This document shows, piece after piece, positions 18,299-28,117 of a DNA stretch of 64,000 nucleotides (its first letter is position 1; every line of letters starts with the position of its first letter). Both the position numbers and the translations under genes were made by a program. The stretch lies in assembly GCA_965200885.1 (NCBI GenBank), contig OZ241737.1:3100001-3164000 (forward strand), read 5' to 3'. This DNA is from MPNP01 sp026710155. GTDB taxonomy: Bacteria; Pseudomonadota; Alphaproteobacteria; Rhodobacterales; Rhodobacteraceae. Under the pieces are notes generated by a model. That model worked only from the letters and a program-made list of their open reading frames with translations, searched no databases and was not told the DNA's origin.

Positions 18299-18912
18299 TT
18301 ACCAAGCCTTTTCAAACCGACTTAGAAGAGATGTGAACATGTTATCGCAATGCTTGCATCGTTTGCGCACTTCGTCTGGGTTAATTTGTTTCATTAACTC
18401 CGAGGCATGTTTGATCTTGTGGTACCTGCCTTTCCGGGTTTTTGATGTTGCGTTATCAAGCCAGTTGGAAATATCCGGCTTGGAAGTATCTTCCAGTTCA
18501 GCAGGTAGGATGATGGGCCTATAATTATTCCCATAAAATTTTTTCATCGCCTTTTGATCACAAACAATCCATGTCTCCATTGTCTGAACCATCAAATGGA
18601 CATTGTTTTTATTATTTTCCAAAAATTGCCAACCATCACGTTGTGTTAAATGTTGATGGGGTATCCAGCTTTAACTTTTTCTTCGGAATCAACCAAGAGA
18701 ACGACAACATGATATTTCTCAAACTCATTAAAGTTGTAAAACCCTCTATAAGCCTCGTTACGATCACCGCAAGCAACAAGTTTAAAGAACCATCGGTTAT
18801 CTCTACAATTATCCCTAATCTCTCCAAGGAATTCTGACATTCCACGACGTAACGCACTTTTTGTATTGGCTCCAACACCGCCACCTTCAAGATATATGGC
18901 GATTCCTGTCAC
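18299..18912 (-). pseudogene. DUF4276 protein, frameshifted
   Basis: The gene starts with GTG at 18912, overlapping the ATPase stop by 4 nt (GTGA), so the pair is translationally coupled. Frame one encodes IAIYLEGGGVGANTKSALR ... VVVLLVDSEEKVKAGYP and hits a stop; the adjacent frame resumes HQHLTQRDGW, VHLMVQTMETWIVCDQKAM, FYG, KGRYHKIKHASELM to a stop at 18299. Together these are the complete DUF4276 pattern. One base is missing or extra in a run of four C (18658-18661). The family usually accompanies AAA ATPases of this kind. Broken here unless the frameshift is a sequencing error. Confidence 0.75.
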
Positions 18913-20090
18913 GGATTGGCTCCAAGGTGCCCCATAAGCCATAAATCACCCAGCGTGTAATGATTGAGCCAATCCTCTAGCTCCTCGTGATTTAGTCGAC
19001 GTAATATCGTACTTGACCCCAAGCGTTCACAGGTAACAACTGATTCCGGTTGATGATTCATAGCTGAAACTAGTACTTCCGAATGTGTTGTAACGATTAG
19101 TTGCATTCGTTCGGACGCCTCGATAAGAAGTTCACCAATCATTGATATCGCATCAGGATGCATACCAAGTTCAGGTTCTTCAATGCAAACAAGTGGTGCA
19201 GGTTTTGGAGCCAACAAAATAGCAATTAAAGCAATAAACCTTAGAGTACCATCCGATAGCCTCGTTGGGGGAATAGGAGAAGTTAGGCCTGATTCATGCA
19301 GGTAGAATTGTACGGTACCTCCTGATATGTCGGTCGACATTCTATCAAATCTGGGCAAGAAGCGTTTCAGCAATTCATTAAATCGCGAATAAACTGAATC
19401 ATTCCTTTGCAATTGGTTAAGAACCAATGCCAGATTTGTAAAATCCGGAAGTAATTGATCCCCACTGAGATCAGACGGTTGAGGACGGCGTAGTGTAGTA
19501 TATCGACCGATGGTCCAATCGCTGAAAATCTGTATATCAGCAAAAGATTTTCCGAACCAGGTCACTTCTGGATAAAGATCTGGATCTTTACGTTGTTTCA
19601 AAACTGATTGGTCTGGCGATAAGTCTTCTCGTTTTAGAGATCTGCGTGCACCCGTATCTCCTGCTAAATTGATTACTGGATGTCCGTGCTGAAAACGATA
19701 ATGAAAACATGGATCTATTTCTCCTGGTTTTGGCTCAGTCTCTTCGATTGCCTCGTCCAATAATTCAACTCTACTGCCCGATGATGTAAATTCCAGACTA
19801 TATCGTAATAAATGTTCCGGTAGTTTTGTGTATTCCGTGATTACGTCAATCTTGGCCTTTTTGTTCGAGGCTTCGTCTTTCCACAACCACTCATTTACAC
19901 CTCCACCATCTCGAATTGCCGAAGCAAAATCAATAGGAGTGGACCGTAATAACTCAAATACTTCAATAACATTGGATTTGCCAGACCCATTTGGACCAAT
20001 TAATATGTTCAAAGGTAGGAATTCGATTTCCTCCATATTACTGGGAAACGACAATAATCCTCGAACTGTAAGTTTTTTTATAAAACTCAT
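18909..20090 (-). CDS. AAA family ATPase (AAA_21/COG4637-like), partner of DUF4276
   Basis: 393 residues with ABC/SMC-like ATPase motifs in order: Walker A GPNGSGKSN (32-40), a long insert, the signature-like RLSDGTLRFIALIAILL, Walker B PLVCIEEPELGMHPDA, and switch VTTHSEVLVSAM. There is no nuclease domain in the protein; in comparable two-gene systems the partner supplies it. The ATPase-DUF4276 pair resembles OLD- and PARIS-type abortive infection modules in layout. The named defence function is inference from architecture. Confidence 0.85.
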   Translation of the reverse strand: MSFIKKLTVRGLLSFPSNMEEIEFLPLNILIGPNGSGKSNVIEVFELLRSTPIDFASAIRDGGGVNEWLWKDEASNKKAKIDVITEYTKLPEHLLRYSLEFTSSGSRVELLDEAIEETEPKPGEIDPCFHYRFQHGHPVINLAGDTGARRSLKREDLSPDQSVLKQRKDPDLYPEVTWFGKSFADIQIFSDWTIGRYTTLRRPQPSDLSGDQLLPDFTNLALVLNQLQRNDSVYSRFNELLKRFLPRFDRMSTDISGGTVQFYLHESGLTSPIPPTRLSDGTLRFIALIAILLAPKPAPLVCIEEPELGMHPDAISMIGELLIEASERMQLIVTTHSEVLVSAMNHQPESVVTCERLGSSTILRRLNHEELEDWLNHYTLGDLWLMGHLGANP

Positions 20091-20205
20091 CTCAATATTT
20101 TCTTATTCCTAATTTTACAAATGAATAAAGGTATTTCACCTTCAACCATACATTTGAATTACATTAGTCCCATTTTCAAAGACGAAGACCTATTTTTCTA
20201 TGGCA

Positions 20206-21429
20206 TCATTCTTGGGCCAGGCATGTTTTAATATTTGATTTGGCTTCAAGTGTCTTATGTACCGGACACCTGTCGGCAATTTCCATAAGTCTGTTCTTTT
20301 GCTCGTCGGTCAGTGAGCCACGCAACCTGATTACCCTCTCAAATACATCAATTTTGGTTCCCTTTTCCTCACAACTTTCACAATCAAGGGCATGTGATTT
20401 CGAATGAAAAACATCAACTTCAATATGTTCTAGGGGCCATTTCTTTCTTCGGGAATACATTCTGATTGTCATTGAAGTACAAGCTCCTAGCCCTGCAGAA
20501 AGCAATTGGTAAGGATTGGGTCCGGTATTGGTTCCACCAAAATTGATGGGCTCGTCAGCCAGCAATTGAAACTTGCCATCAATGGAAACAAACTGACGGA
20601 AGCCATTGGGATCATCTTCACTGACTCTGACCATGCCCTCAGGTATCTTTCCGACTTCCCTTTTGGTCATGGGAGGAAGGTATTTTTCCACCCAAGCTGC
20701 AATGACTTTAGCTGCGTATGCGGCATCTTCCTTGCGGGTAATCAAGTGATTGGCATCATCAAGTGTTACAAATGATTTGGGATGCTTGGCTGCCCCAAAT
20801 ATCTGCGCAGCATTTTCTATGCCAACAGTATTGTCCATTGGTGAATGCATAACCAGTAGAGCTTTTCTTAAACGGGCAATTGCTGGTTCAAGTTTCTCCC
20901 GGGTTATATCTTCAACAAATTGCTTTCTGATCGTGAAGTTGCGACCACCCAAATTAACTTCTGCCTCACCTTCAGCTCTTATCTTATCGAGTTTTTCCTC
21001 AAAGTGATGAGAGACATGACTTGGATCAGCAGGTGCTCCAATAGTTACAACAGCCTTGACTGAAGGTATCTCCGATGCAGCCTTTAATACGGCTGCGCCT
21101 CCCAAGGAATGGCCAATGAGTATGGAGGGAGCAAGTCCTATTCCCTCTAGGTGCCTTGCAGCCAAAACCAAATCCTGTACATTCGAGGTGAAATTGGTAT
21201 TCGCAAATTCTCCATCGGAATGCCCCAATCCAGTGAAATCAAACCGTAATACTGCAATTCCAAGTCCGGAAAGTGCCTCGGCTATACGCCGGGCGGCAGG
21301 TATATCCTTTGAACAGGTAAAGCAATGGGCAAAAAGAGCAGTAGTACGTTCTGGAACATCAGGGCGATCAAGTCTGGCAGAAAGCTTGTTTCCGGCATGA
21401 CCTTCAAACTCATACCTCGCAGTTGTCAT
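20206..21429 (-). CDS. bifunctional alpha/beta hydrolase - OsmC family protein
   Basis: 407 residues. The N-terminal alpha/beta hydrolase (about 10-255) has nucleophile S108 in LIGHSLGGAAV and late histidine in DDANHLITRK. The C-terminal OsmC domain (about 275-405) has the two redox cysteines in GLGACTSMTIRMYS and IADRCPVHKTLE. OsmC proteins reduce organic hydroperoxides; the fused hydrolase may act on lipid esters. This fusion is a common full-length alphaproteobacterial arrangement. Confidence 0.9.
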   Translation of the reverse strand: MTTARYEFEGHAGNKLSARLDRPDVPERTTALFAHCFTCSKDIPAARRIAEALSGLGIAVLRFDFTGLGHSDGEFANTNFTSNVQDLVLAARHLEGIGLAPSILIGHSLGGAAVLKAASEIPSVKAVVTIGAPADPSHVSHHFEEKLDKIRAEGEAEVNLGGRNFTIRKQFVEDITREKLEPAIARLRKALLVMHSPMDNTVGIENAAQIFGAAKHPKSFVTLDDANHLITRKEDAAYAAKVIAAWVEKYLPPMTKREVGKIPEGMVRVSEDDPNGFRQFVSIDGKFQLLADEPINFGGTNTGPNPYQLLSAGLGACTSMTIRMYSRRKKWPLEHIEVDVFHSKSHALDCESCEEKGTKIDVFERVIRLRGSLTDEQKNRLMEIADRCPVHKTLEAKSNIKTCLAQE

Positions 21430-21478
21430 TCGCTACCCCCATTAGTAGTTTAATAAACCAAAGTATTTACTGCTCTGT

Positions 21479-21868
21479 TTATTGTTTATTTATCATATCT
21501 GGCAACATTCTTCCCAAAGGTTTGCCACCAACCAAGTGAATGTGTAAATGTGGAACCATCTGGACTCCGTCCTTCCCAGTATTCGACAATAATCTGTATC
21601 CTTCTCCTGAATCACCTGGAGTCAAGCCCAGTAATTCTGCAACCTTGCCTATGGTTTTTATGTAATCAACGATTTCCTCCGAGCTGGCATTATTGGAAAA
21701 ATCATCAAAGCATACATAATGTCCCTTTGGTATCACCAAATAGTGTTTTGGTACTATAGGTGCTATATCTTCAAATGCCAGGCTATGTTCCGATTCATGG
21801 AGTTTGTTGCAAGGCAATTCACCCCTGAGGATTTTTGCAAAGATGTTTTGATCATCGTAGGTGTATGG
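21479..21868 (-). CDS. HIT family (HINT-like) nucleotide hydrolase
   Basis: 129 residues from the ATG at 21868, giving the usual MPYTYDDQNIFAKILRGELP start. The catalytic histidine triad is MVPHLHIHLVGG. These proteins hydrolyse phosphoramidate bonds on AMP adducts. It lies between the hydrolase-OsmC gene and the PfkB kinase, all on the minus strand. Confidence 0.92.
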   Translation of the reverse strand, partial: PYTYDDQNIFAKILRGELPCNKLHESEHSLAFEDIAPIVPKHYLVIPKGHYVCFDDFSNNASSEEIVDYIKTIGKVAELLGLTPGDSGEGYRLLSNTGKDGVQMVPHLHIHLVGGKPLGRMLPDMINKQ

Positions 21869-21920
21869 CATAAAGAGTTCCAATCTTTTGTAATGACATG
21901 ATTGCTAATTCGTTGGGATA

Positions 21921-22919
21921 TTAAACAGTTTCCTGGAACCTTGGTAATAAATTCTCTTCCGGGCGAGGTCCCACATGGCTAATTACTTCGCTTGCTGCCA
22001 AACAGCCCAGTCTTGCCGAAGTTTCCAGTCCCAATCCTTCGGAAATACCATAGAAAAAACCGGCTGCGAATTGATCACCGGCACCGGTTGCATCAACAAT
22101 TTTGGCAGGTACAGCATCAACCCTTATTTTATTGCCCTGTCCGGCAACAATGACTCCATCCTCCGATAGTGTTGTGACAACAAGCAAATCTTCCTTGTTA
22201 AGCACTTCCAGGGCATTCTCCAAGTCATTGGTTTGACAAAGTGAGAGTATTTCCGACCTGTTGGCAAAAATCAGGTCTGTACCACTTTTGATCAGGTCCC
22301 AAAAGACTTGCCTATGTCTTTCTATGCAAAATGGATCCGAAAGGGCCAATGAAACCTTACCTCCATATGTTTTACATTGCTCGACCGCTATTCGAAATGC
22401 CTCCTGACTCTCAGGTCCATCAAACCTGTATCCTTCAAGGTAGATCCATTCCGTATCACCAAGCAATTCCCTGTCCATGTCTTCAATGGTCAGAAATTCC
22501 GCAGCACCCAGATATGTATTCATGGATCGCTCGCCATCAGGAGTAACCAATATCACACTTCTTCCTGTCTCATATTCCTCATTGGAAGAAGCTAGTTCAG
22601 TCGTGAATTCGACACCTATTGATTTCATGTGTGAGGCATAGACATTGCCAAGGTGATCATCCTTGACCTTGCCGATATAGGCTGATTTAATTCCCAGCAA
22701 GGCCAACCCCGCCATAGTGTTGGCAACCGATCCCCCGCTTACCTCCTTGGCATTGTCCAGCAGACTATATAGCTTACGAGATCTTTCCAGATCTACCAGT
22801 TGCATGATCCCAAGGTTTATATCAAGGTCCGTAAGTAGTTGGTAATCAACATGGCAAAGGATATCCACAATGGCATTTCCTATACCGACGACTTGGAATT
22901 TCTTCTTTAATGAGTTCAT
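21921..22919 (-). CDS. PfkB-family sugar kinase, adenosine kinase-like
   Basis: 332 residues. PfkB landmarks: GIGNAIVDILCHVD at the N-terminus, the substrate-binding VSGGSVANTMAGLALLG, and the C-terminal ATP/anion-hole motif VDATGAGDQFAAGFFYG with its catalytic aspartate. Overall pattern matches alphaproteobacterial proteins annotated as adenosine kinase, which phosphorylate adenosine to AMP; other nucleoside or sugar substrates remain possible. Confidence 0.87.
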   Translation of the reverse strand: MNSLKKKFQVVGIGNAIVDILCHVDYQLLTDLDINLGIMQLVDLERSRKLYSLLDNAKEVSGGSVANTMAGLALLGIKSAYIGKVKDDHLGNVYASHMKSIGVEFTTELASSNEEYETGRSVILVTPDGERSMNTYLGAAEFLTIEDMDRELLGDTEWIYLEGYRFDGPESQEAFRIAVEQCKTYGGKVSLALSDPFCIERHRQVFWDLIKSGTDLIFANRSEILSLCQTNDLENALEVLNKEDLLVVTTLSEDGVIVAGQGNKIRVDAVPAKIVDATGAGDQFAAGFFYGISEGLGLETSARLGCLAASEVISHVGPRPEENLLPRFQETV

Positions 22920-23116
22920 GTGACCACCAACTATCCATGTTTAATCATTACTATCTCTGGTATATGTATCAAAAAAATAAAGGTGAATCCATCTACTATT
23001 TGTTTTCCAACAATTTCTTGACAATATCCTTACAAACAATCGGTCATGATGGAATATTTCTTGCCTTGATTAGCTCTGGACATTATATTTGCTGGAAAGG
23101 GAACGCTGAAGGATTT

Positions 23117-23395
23117 ATGATGAAGGATATTGATGAAATTCTGAAACCATCCATCGAGAAGCAACTGGCCCCTGCAACGATTGTCGATTTGTATTCGGAA
23201 GAGGCTGAAGATGTTGACGGCGATCCCATCCTGCAAATCAATGTGGTTTAAGAAGCAAAGAACAACCTCCTTGACCCAGAGAAATTCTTGGGATTGGCCC
23301 AGAGCTTGAGACAGCCTCTCGGTGAAATGGATTCGGATCCCTATCCTGTTTTCACATTCATGATTCCCGAAGAAGTAGACATTGCAACCGCGTGA
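23117..23395 (+). pseudogene. small protein gene of a HEPN module, with nonsense codon
   Basis: A 93-codon frame from ATG 23117 encodes MMKDIDEILKPSIEKQLAP, then DPILQINVV, a TAA stop (23249-23251), and continues EAKNNLLDPEKFLGLAQSL to TGA at 23395. The stop is one base from a tyrosine codon. It directly precedes the HEPN gene, and I take it to be that protein's usual small operon partner, possibly an antitoxin. Unrecognised as a family by name. Confidence 0.5.
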
Positions 23396-23821
23396 TCTCA
23401 TCGTCACTGCCAAGCGACTGGTGGGAAGTATTTATACAGGTCAACCAAGGCAGAGGCGGATCTCAAGAGGGCATTAAGTACAGACTACTTTGCGATGTTC
23501 CATGCAGTCTGTCGGAATTGTGCTGATTGCTTCGTCGGCAAGGCCACAGCCAACAGGAGCTGCTAGGCCTATCGTGCCGTCAACCATGTACATGCCAAGA
23601 CACCGTACGGAAAAAAAGCAGTTATGAATAATTTTTCTGCCGATATCCAGAACTTTGCAAGCAAGTTCGTCGAACGCCGGAAAAAACGCCACCAGGCTGA
23701 CTGTGATCCCATACACAAGCTCAAGCGTCACGATGTTTTAACTGATATTAATGCTGCCGAGGTTGCGATCAAACAACTACAGGCATCAAGCATCCGGGAC
23801 AAAAGGGCTTTTGCTGTCTGA
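23396..23821 (+). pseudogene. HEPN-domain protein (toxin-like), broken
   Basis: Reads TAKRLVGSIYTGQPRQ, frameshift near 23455, ADLKRALSTDYFAMFHAVCR, TAG stop near 23565, then AYRAVNHVHAKTPYG, FVERRKKRHQADCDP, INAAEVAIKQLQASSI to TGA at 23821. The helical pattern with STDYFAMFHA and RKKRHQADCDP matches HEPN proteins, in which an Rx4-6H motif cuts RNA; here R and H fall in ERRKKRHQ. One frameshift and one stop make it a pseudogene. Confidence 0.55.
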
Positions 23822-24132
23822 TCTGAAATGACAAGGAGATAAACAGTCCACTACCCCCGCGGTTTCAAATCCAATGAAAACGGATTGATCCATTTATCAT
23901 TCGTATGTTTTAATTGTACATTCTTGAACAACTTCAATCATCTTTGGATAGTCTATCCAACTTAATACTGAAGTCGGCACTTATCTCATCAAATATCCTG
24001 TCCCGCTTGGCCAATTCCTCCAGGAGGGTCTCGTACCGGACTAAAAATTTCTTGCTCAAATCGAACTTTTTTGAACCAGACTGAGGTTTTACCCTTTCAT
24101 ACAGGGGTTTAAATCAATTATACAAACGACAC
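23822..24132. other. stretch without an intact gene
   Basis: Contains on the minus strand a headless C-terminal fragment (about 24110 to 23937) encoding FDLSKKFLVRYETLLEELAK and a charged tail, with no start codon. I recognise nothing else; it is probably the end of a lost gene next to the IS1634 remnant. Confidence 0.35.
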
Positions 24133-24770
24133 TCACCGGACAGAAGCCCTTTTCTGCAAGTATCTGGCCTCCCCCGGAACGGCATGGATGTTCCCTCCCA
24201 ACAGTTGAAAGACCCTCCTGTGCAAGGCGGTTGGTTTTGACATCACCGGAATGGCATGCCCATGGCCCATATCGATATCAGCCGCGCATGGCCCATTGAG
24301 CGCCTGCAGGAGATCCTTGAAACCACTGGCCGGCAAATCCTCCCTCTGGTGATGGCGACGGCCCTGTTTGGTGGTGGCAGTCTGCGAACGAACCGGGGAA
24401 GCAACGAGTGTCATACCGGGCTGGGGATCTTCACCGGCAGACAACAAGGGAGCCAAATGGTGACGCATGTGCCATTCCATATAACAGGCCGGCATGCACA
24501 GGAACGCATGCGAGCGGACCCGGTCTTCCTGCCAATGATGGAAGGGACTTACCTGCAGGGAACCGAAAGGCTCTCTCCACCTTCCCCAGATGCTTGCAGG
24601 CCCTGACCGCTTCATGGTGACCCACGGTCTCCTCCTCGACTTTGGTCCGAATCACTTGGAAATCATCCAGATGTTCCCCTTCGGCAATCGTGCTCGCATT
24701 GCGGGCATGGGTCAAGACACCCGTCCGGAAATCAAGGTCTAGGATAGAATGCCTGGCCATCTTGCGGCAT
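24133..24770 (-). pseudogene. IS1634-family transposase remnant
   Basis: Two minus-strand frames carry the C-terminal part of an IS1634-type DDE transposase: HHEAVRACKHLGKVERAFRF (the catalytic glutamate region, YKxLxxVErAFR) in one, and after a frameshift PFHHWQEDRVRSHAFLCMPA, CYMEWHMRHHLAPLL in the other. The N-terminal half with the first two aspartates is missing. No terminal repeats identified. Confidence 0.75.
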
Positions 24771-24784
24771 CTGAGTGTTTTCAA

Positions 24785-25157
24785 TTGGCGATTGCAGGGG
24801 TAGCGGCTGTTCCTGTCGTTGGTATGTTTGCAGCGCCAACAATGACCGTATCTTTTGAGAAAGCAGTTTTTGAGGATTGGAAAAAAGAAAATCCTGATAA
24901 AGATTTTGAGAATTATGCATGTGAAACAGGCGATACAACTGCAGAAGTGTTTGATGAAACTCTCCAGTTTCTTCCTGAATCATTGAGGCCACCTGCCGAT
25001 TTTATCGGTTCATGGATGCCCGAATGTGGTGTTGCATTAGAAGAACAATCATGGTTTTCTGCCGACACAAAATGAAGACCATCTTTTGATGCCATAACAG
25101 ATTGGATGCCTTCTAATGATGATATAAAGAACTTAATGCCAGATCCTCAGAATTAAA
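24785..25157 (+). pseudogene. truncated paralogue of the 62209-62820 membrane protein
   Basis: From QLAIAGVAAVPVVGMFAAP onward the frame is closely similar to the protein at 62209-62820 (shared ENYACETGDTTAEVFDETLQ-type block, LPESLRPPAD, MPECGV). The N-terminal membrane helix is missing, replaced by IS1634 sequence, and a TGA at 25073-25075 interrupts the C-terminus, after which PSFDAITDWMPSNDD continues the similarity. Function unknown. Confidence 0.65.
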
Positions 25158-25374
25158 AAAACCTGATGCGTAAATTTGATAATATTCAAAGGTGGATTCC
25201 ATCATTAAGATCCCATAAGCAATGACAATATTAAGGGTTACGCTGAGAATCGTGGCAAAAGACACCCAAAGGGTCGGCCTTCAGTCCTCTCGTTCAAATG
25301 AAGCAGTAAAGGGTTAAGTGATTGAATTCCTTGAGGGCGGTTACAGAAAAGAATCCCCAGCCCACCCTCATGAC

Positions 25375-25860
25375 TTGTCGCGCGCCCTTTGCACGATGGT
25401 CAGCACGGTGTTTTTGGTGATGCCCAGATCCCGGGCAATCCATCAATAGCCCACCCTTCCTCCTTGGCCTGCAGAACCCGGGGTGCCACTTTATCCGCTT
25501 TCGGGCATTGACCGGGTTGTCGACCGAGTTTCATACCGTGCTCCTTGGCCGCGGCCAGACCTGATTTCACCCCACTCACTGATCAGTCCTCGTTCGAATT
25601 GCGCAATGCCGGCCAGCATGGTGACCATCATCCGGCCGTGTAGGGTATCCAGTTCCAGAGCCATGCCATTCAGGACCATCACGGAAACCTTCCACCCCTA
25701 GCTTTGGTGGAGCGTGACCAACAGATCCTGCGTGGACCACCCTCAGCGGGAAAGCTCGGTCATCAGGATGGCATGGCTGGGAAGGCCCGGGTGGTTGGCG
25801 ATGGTGCGTTTCCCGGGCTTGCCCCCGTCCCGGCGGGATTGTCGGAAGAGGTGGCAGGTG
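25375..25860 (-). pseudogene. serine recombinase (resolvase/invertase) remnant
   Basis: The minus strand carries, in several frames, TLHGRMMVTMLAGIAQFERG (the conserved helix E region of serine recombinases, TxxGrmvvtmlaxxAqfEr), then LISE, and a C-terminal Hin-like helix-turn-helix with WWIARDLGITKNTVLTIV. The N-terminal catalytic serine is not preserved in any readable frame. Multiple frameshifts and stops. Confidence 0.6.
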
Positions 25861-26100
25861 GAGTTGGGGTTGTGGGTGGTCTCGACATGCATGCTGACCA
25901 TGAAAAATCAAAAATGAATTGCAGGAAAAAAATTTACTGACCAAGTTTTGTGTACTCAAAGCCCCATCAACAAGGGAGGGGCAGGTGAAACCTGCCCGGT
26001 TTGGGCTTAAAAAGTCCAGATTAAGGGAATGTTGTTTGACAGCCTCAAGCAAGATAGTATTTAAGTTGTTGGCCAAAGCATTTCGTTGATTTCATGAATC

Positions 26101-26256
26101 ATGAACGACAAGAGAATTTTCGACATGATCTGGGCCGTCGCCATGAAGCGCTTCAGAATAAGTCGGGGACGTCTGGCCCGGATCGAGAAGGAAGCAGGGA
26201 TCAGGCCCGCACATTCCTGTTGGGGAGTGGAAGTCAAGGCCCAGCCATTCGGCTAG
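26101..26256 (+). CDS. small basic protein, 51 residues, unrecognised
   Basis: ATG 26101 to TAG 26254-26256; encodes MNDKRIFDMIWAVAMKRF and a basic RGRLARIEKEAGI segment. No strong ribosome site. The stop codon lies in the loop of the terminator hairpin that follows, so transcript and ORF end together. This could be a genuine small gene or a fragment. Confidence 0.35.
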   Translation: MNDKRIFDMIWAVAMKRFRISRGRLARIEKEAGIRPAHSCWGVEVKAQPFG

Positions 26257-26274
26257 CCGAATGGCTGGCTTTTT
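26241..26274 (+). terminator. strong rho-independent terminator
   Basis: CCAGCCATTCGGC and GCCGAATGGCTGG form a perfect 13-bp stem with a TA loop, followed by CTTTTT. It ends the small plus-strand gene at 26101-26256. The 276 nt from here to the hydantoinase cluster show no gene. Confidence 0.8.
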
Positions 26275-26549
26275 AGTGTAAAGGAACCGGCAACCGCCTT
26301 CCCCTTGCGAAGGCACGAGATGATTTTCGTCGGTAAGGATGTGGTCAGTCCTGAGACAGAATTGCCGAGAAGGCCGTTAAGAAAGGTTTTTTTAGGCAAC
26401 AAGGAAACAGAGGATATCATGCAACGCAAAAAATGCGTAAGGTCATTTATATCCTTCAGGCGGGGAGAAAACTGGACAGAATTACCAGAAAGCGTTCAAA
26501 TCCGGCAAGTCAATTGGTCGAGGTTTTTGACACCTGCAGAAAATTTATT

Positions 26550-28115
26550 TTAATCAACAGGTATGCCCCAGCCACCACCTTTGGCAGTTTCGATAATGAT
26601 TTCATCACCGTTTTCTACTTCCAGATCGCTAACAAAGGCATAAGAAATAGGATCACTTCCCGCTTTTCTGACCTCAAACTTGTTGGTTCCTCCTGGATTT
26701 CCTCCGTTTAGACCCCATACCGGATTTTTACTGCGACTGTAACCGGCTGATACTACTGCCTTCCCTTTCATACGATAGGAGGTCGAGAGGCTTTTACCAC
26801 CCTCGTACAAACCCTTGCCTGTTTGATCATCAAGCAGTTTTTTCCATCCAACTTCCATACCATATCTGGCTTCACATATTTCGACCGGACAAACATAGGT
26901 TTCGCCATGACTAAAGGAGTACATGCAATTCAAACCATTCCTTGTCGATGTTGCACCCCACCCACCGAGTTGAGGTTCGACCATGGTATATTTTCTGCCT
27001 GTTACCGGATGCACTCCGGCAATGACCGTTCCACAGATTGAACTGAAATGTCCCGCCGGAAGTTGTTCAGGCATTACCCTGGCCATGCATTGCAACAAGA
27101 GGTCAAAAAGTCGAATGCGGGTTTCAAAATAATAACCATGGGGTGCTGTCCCGGTGGCCTCGAATACTGTTCCCGGTTTGGTTATAACCTTGAGGGGCAT
27201 GAAGGATCCCTCGTTACAAAACAGATTGGGGTCGGTAAGTACCTTGAATAGCATCTGGGATGAAATAACCGCCCCATCCCTGCTGGTATTGTAGGGTCCT
27301 GCCTTTTGCTCGGGATTGTCAGTCAAGTCAACGACAAAGTCATCCTCCGTGATGGTTATGGCAACCTTCCATAGATCATCGTTTTCCTGTTTCTCCAAAG
27401 CCTCGAACCGGCCCTTGGGTAATTCCAAAAGCCCCTTTCTGGCCCTCTTTTCCCCTTCTTCAAACAAATCCTCCAGCGCAAGATTGTAATTCCCCATGCC
27501 ATAGGTACAGGCAAGTTCGGCAATTCTCTTGCCAGCCCTTCGACTGGCCGATATCTGGGACCAGAGATCGCCCCTGGCTATTTCAGGAAGTCGGGAGTTG
27601 CAGGTTATGATTTCAAGAAGTGAGGTTACCGGTTTCCCCCTTTCAAAAAGTTTGACTGCAGGTAGTCTCAAACCTTCCTGAATGATTTCGTAGACCCTGG
27701 TTGACATGGATCCGGGTGTGGACCCTCCCACATCGGACCAATGTCCTATGGAAGAGGCCCAGGCGATGCATTCTCCTTTGAAGAAAACAGGCAGCAAAAC
27801 CACAACATCATTAAGGTGGGTTACTCCACCGTAATAGGGATCGTTGGTAATGAACAGATCGCCTTCCTCAACCGCCTCCAGACCATGGATTTCGATTATC
27901 CTCTTTACGGCCTTGTCCAGTATGCCAACAAATGTTGGAATACCGGCACCCGATCCCACCAGGTTACCATGCTTGTCCGTTATACCGGTACCTACATCAA
28001 GTACCTCGTAGATAATGGGACTCATCGAAGTCTTCTTGAATGTTTCGAACATCTCGTCGGCAGCAGCGACCAATCCGGCCTGGATAACCGATATCGTGAA
28101 AGGATCCCTGATCAT
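26550..28115 (-). CDS. hyuB: hydantoinase B / oxoprolinase family protein (second copy)
   Basis: 521 residues, full-length HyuB beta subunit: LVAAADEMFETFKKTSMS, FITNDPYYGGVTHLNDVVV, IGHWSDVGG, VEPQLGGWGATSTRNG and the glycine-rich C-terminus KGGGWGIP. HyuB works with HyuA in ATP-dependent opening of N-methylhydantoin, 5-oxoproline or related rings. It is the distal gene of the operon, starts 2 nt after the M24 peptidase stop, and is a divergent paralogue of the HyuB at 30923-32587 with no HyuA of its own nearby. Confidence 0.9.
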   Translation of the reverse strand: MIRDPFTISVIQAGLVAAADEMFETFKKTSMSPIIYEVLDVGTGITDKHGNLVGSGAGIPTFVGILDKAVKRIIEIHGLEAVEEGDLFITNDPYYGGVTHLNDVVVLLPVFFKGECIAWASSIGHWSDVGGSTPGSMSTRVYEIIQEGLRLPAVKLFERGKPVTSLLEIITCNSRLPEIARGDLWSQISASRRAGKRIAELACTYGMGNYNLALEDLFEEGEKRARKGLLELPKGRFEALEKQENDDLWKVAITITEDDFVVDLTDNPEQKAGPYNTSRDGAVISSQMLFKVLTDPNLFCNEGSFMPLKVITKPGTVFEATGTAPHGYYFETRIRLFDLLLQCMARVMPEQLPAGHFSSICGTVIAGVHPVTGRKYTMVEPQLGGWGATSTRNGLNCMYSFSHGETYVCPVEICEARYGMEVGWKKLLDDQTGKGLYEGGKSLSTSYRMKGKAVVSAGYSRSKNPVWGLNGGNPGGTNKFEVRKAGSDPISYAFVSDLEVENGDEIIIETAKGGGWGIPVD

Positions 28116-28117
28116 GG

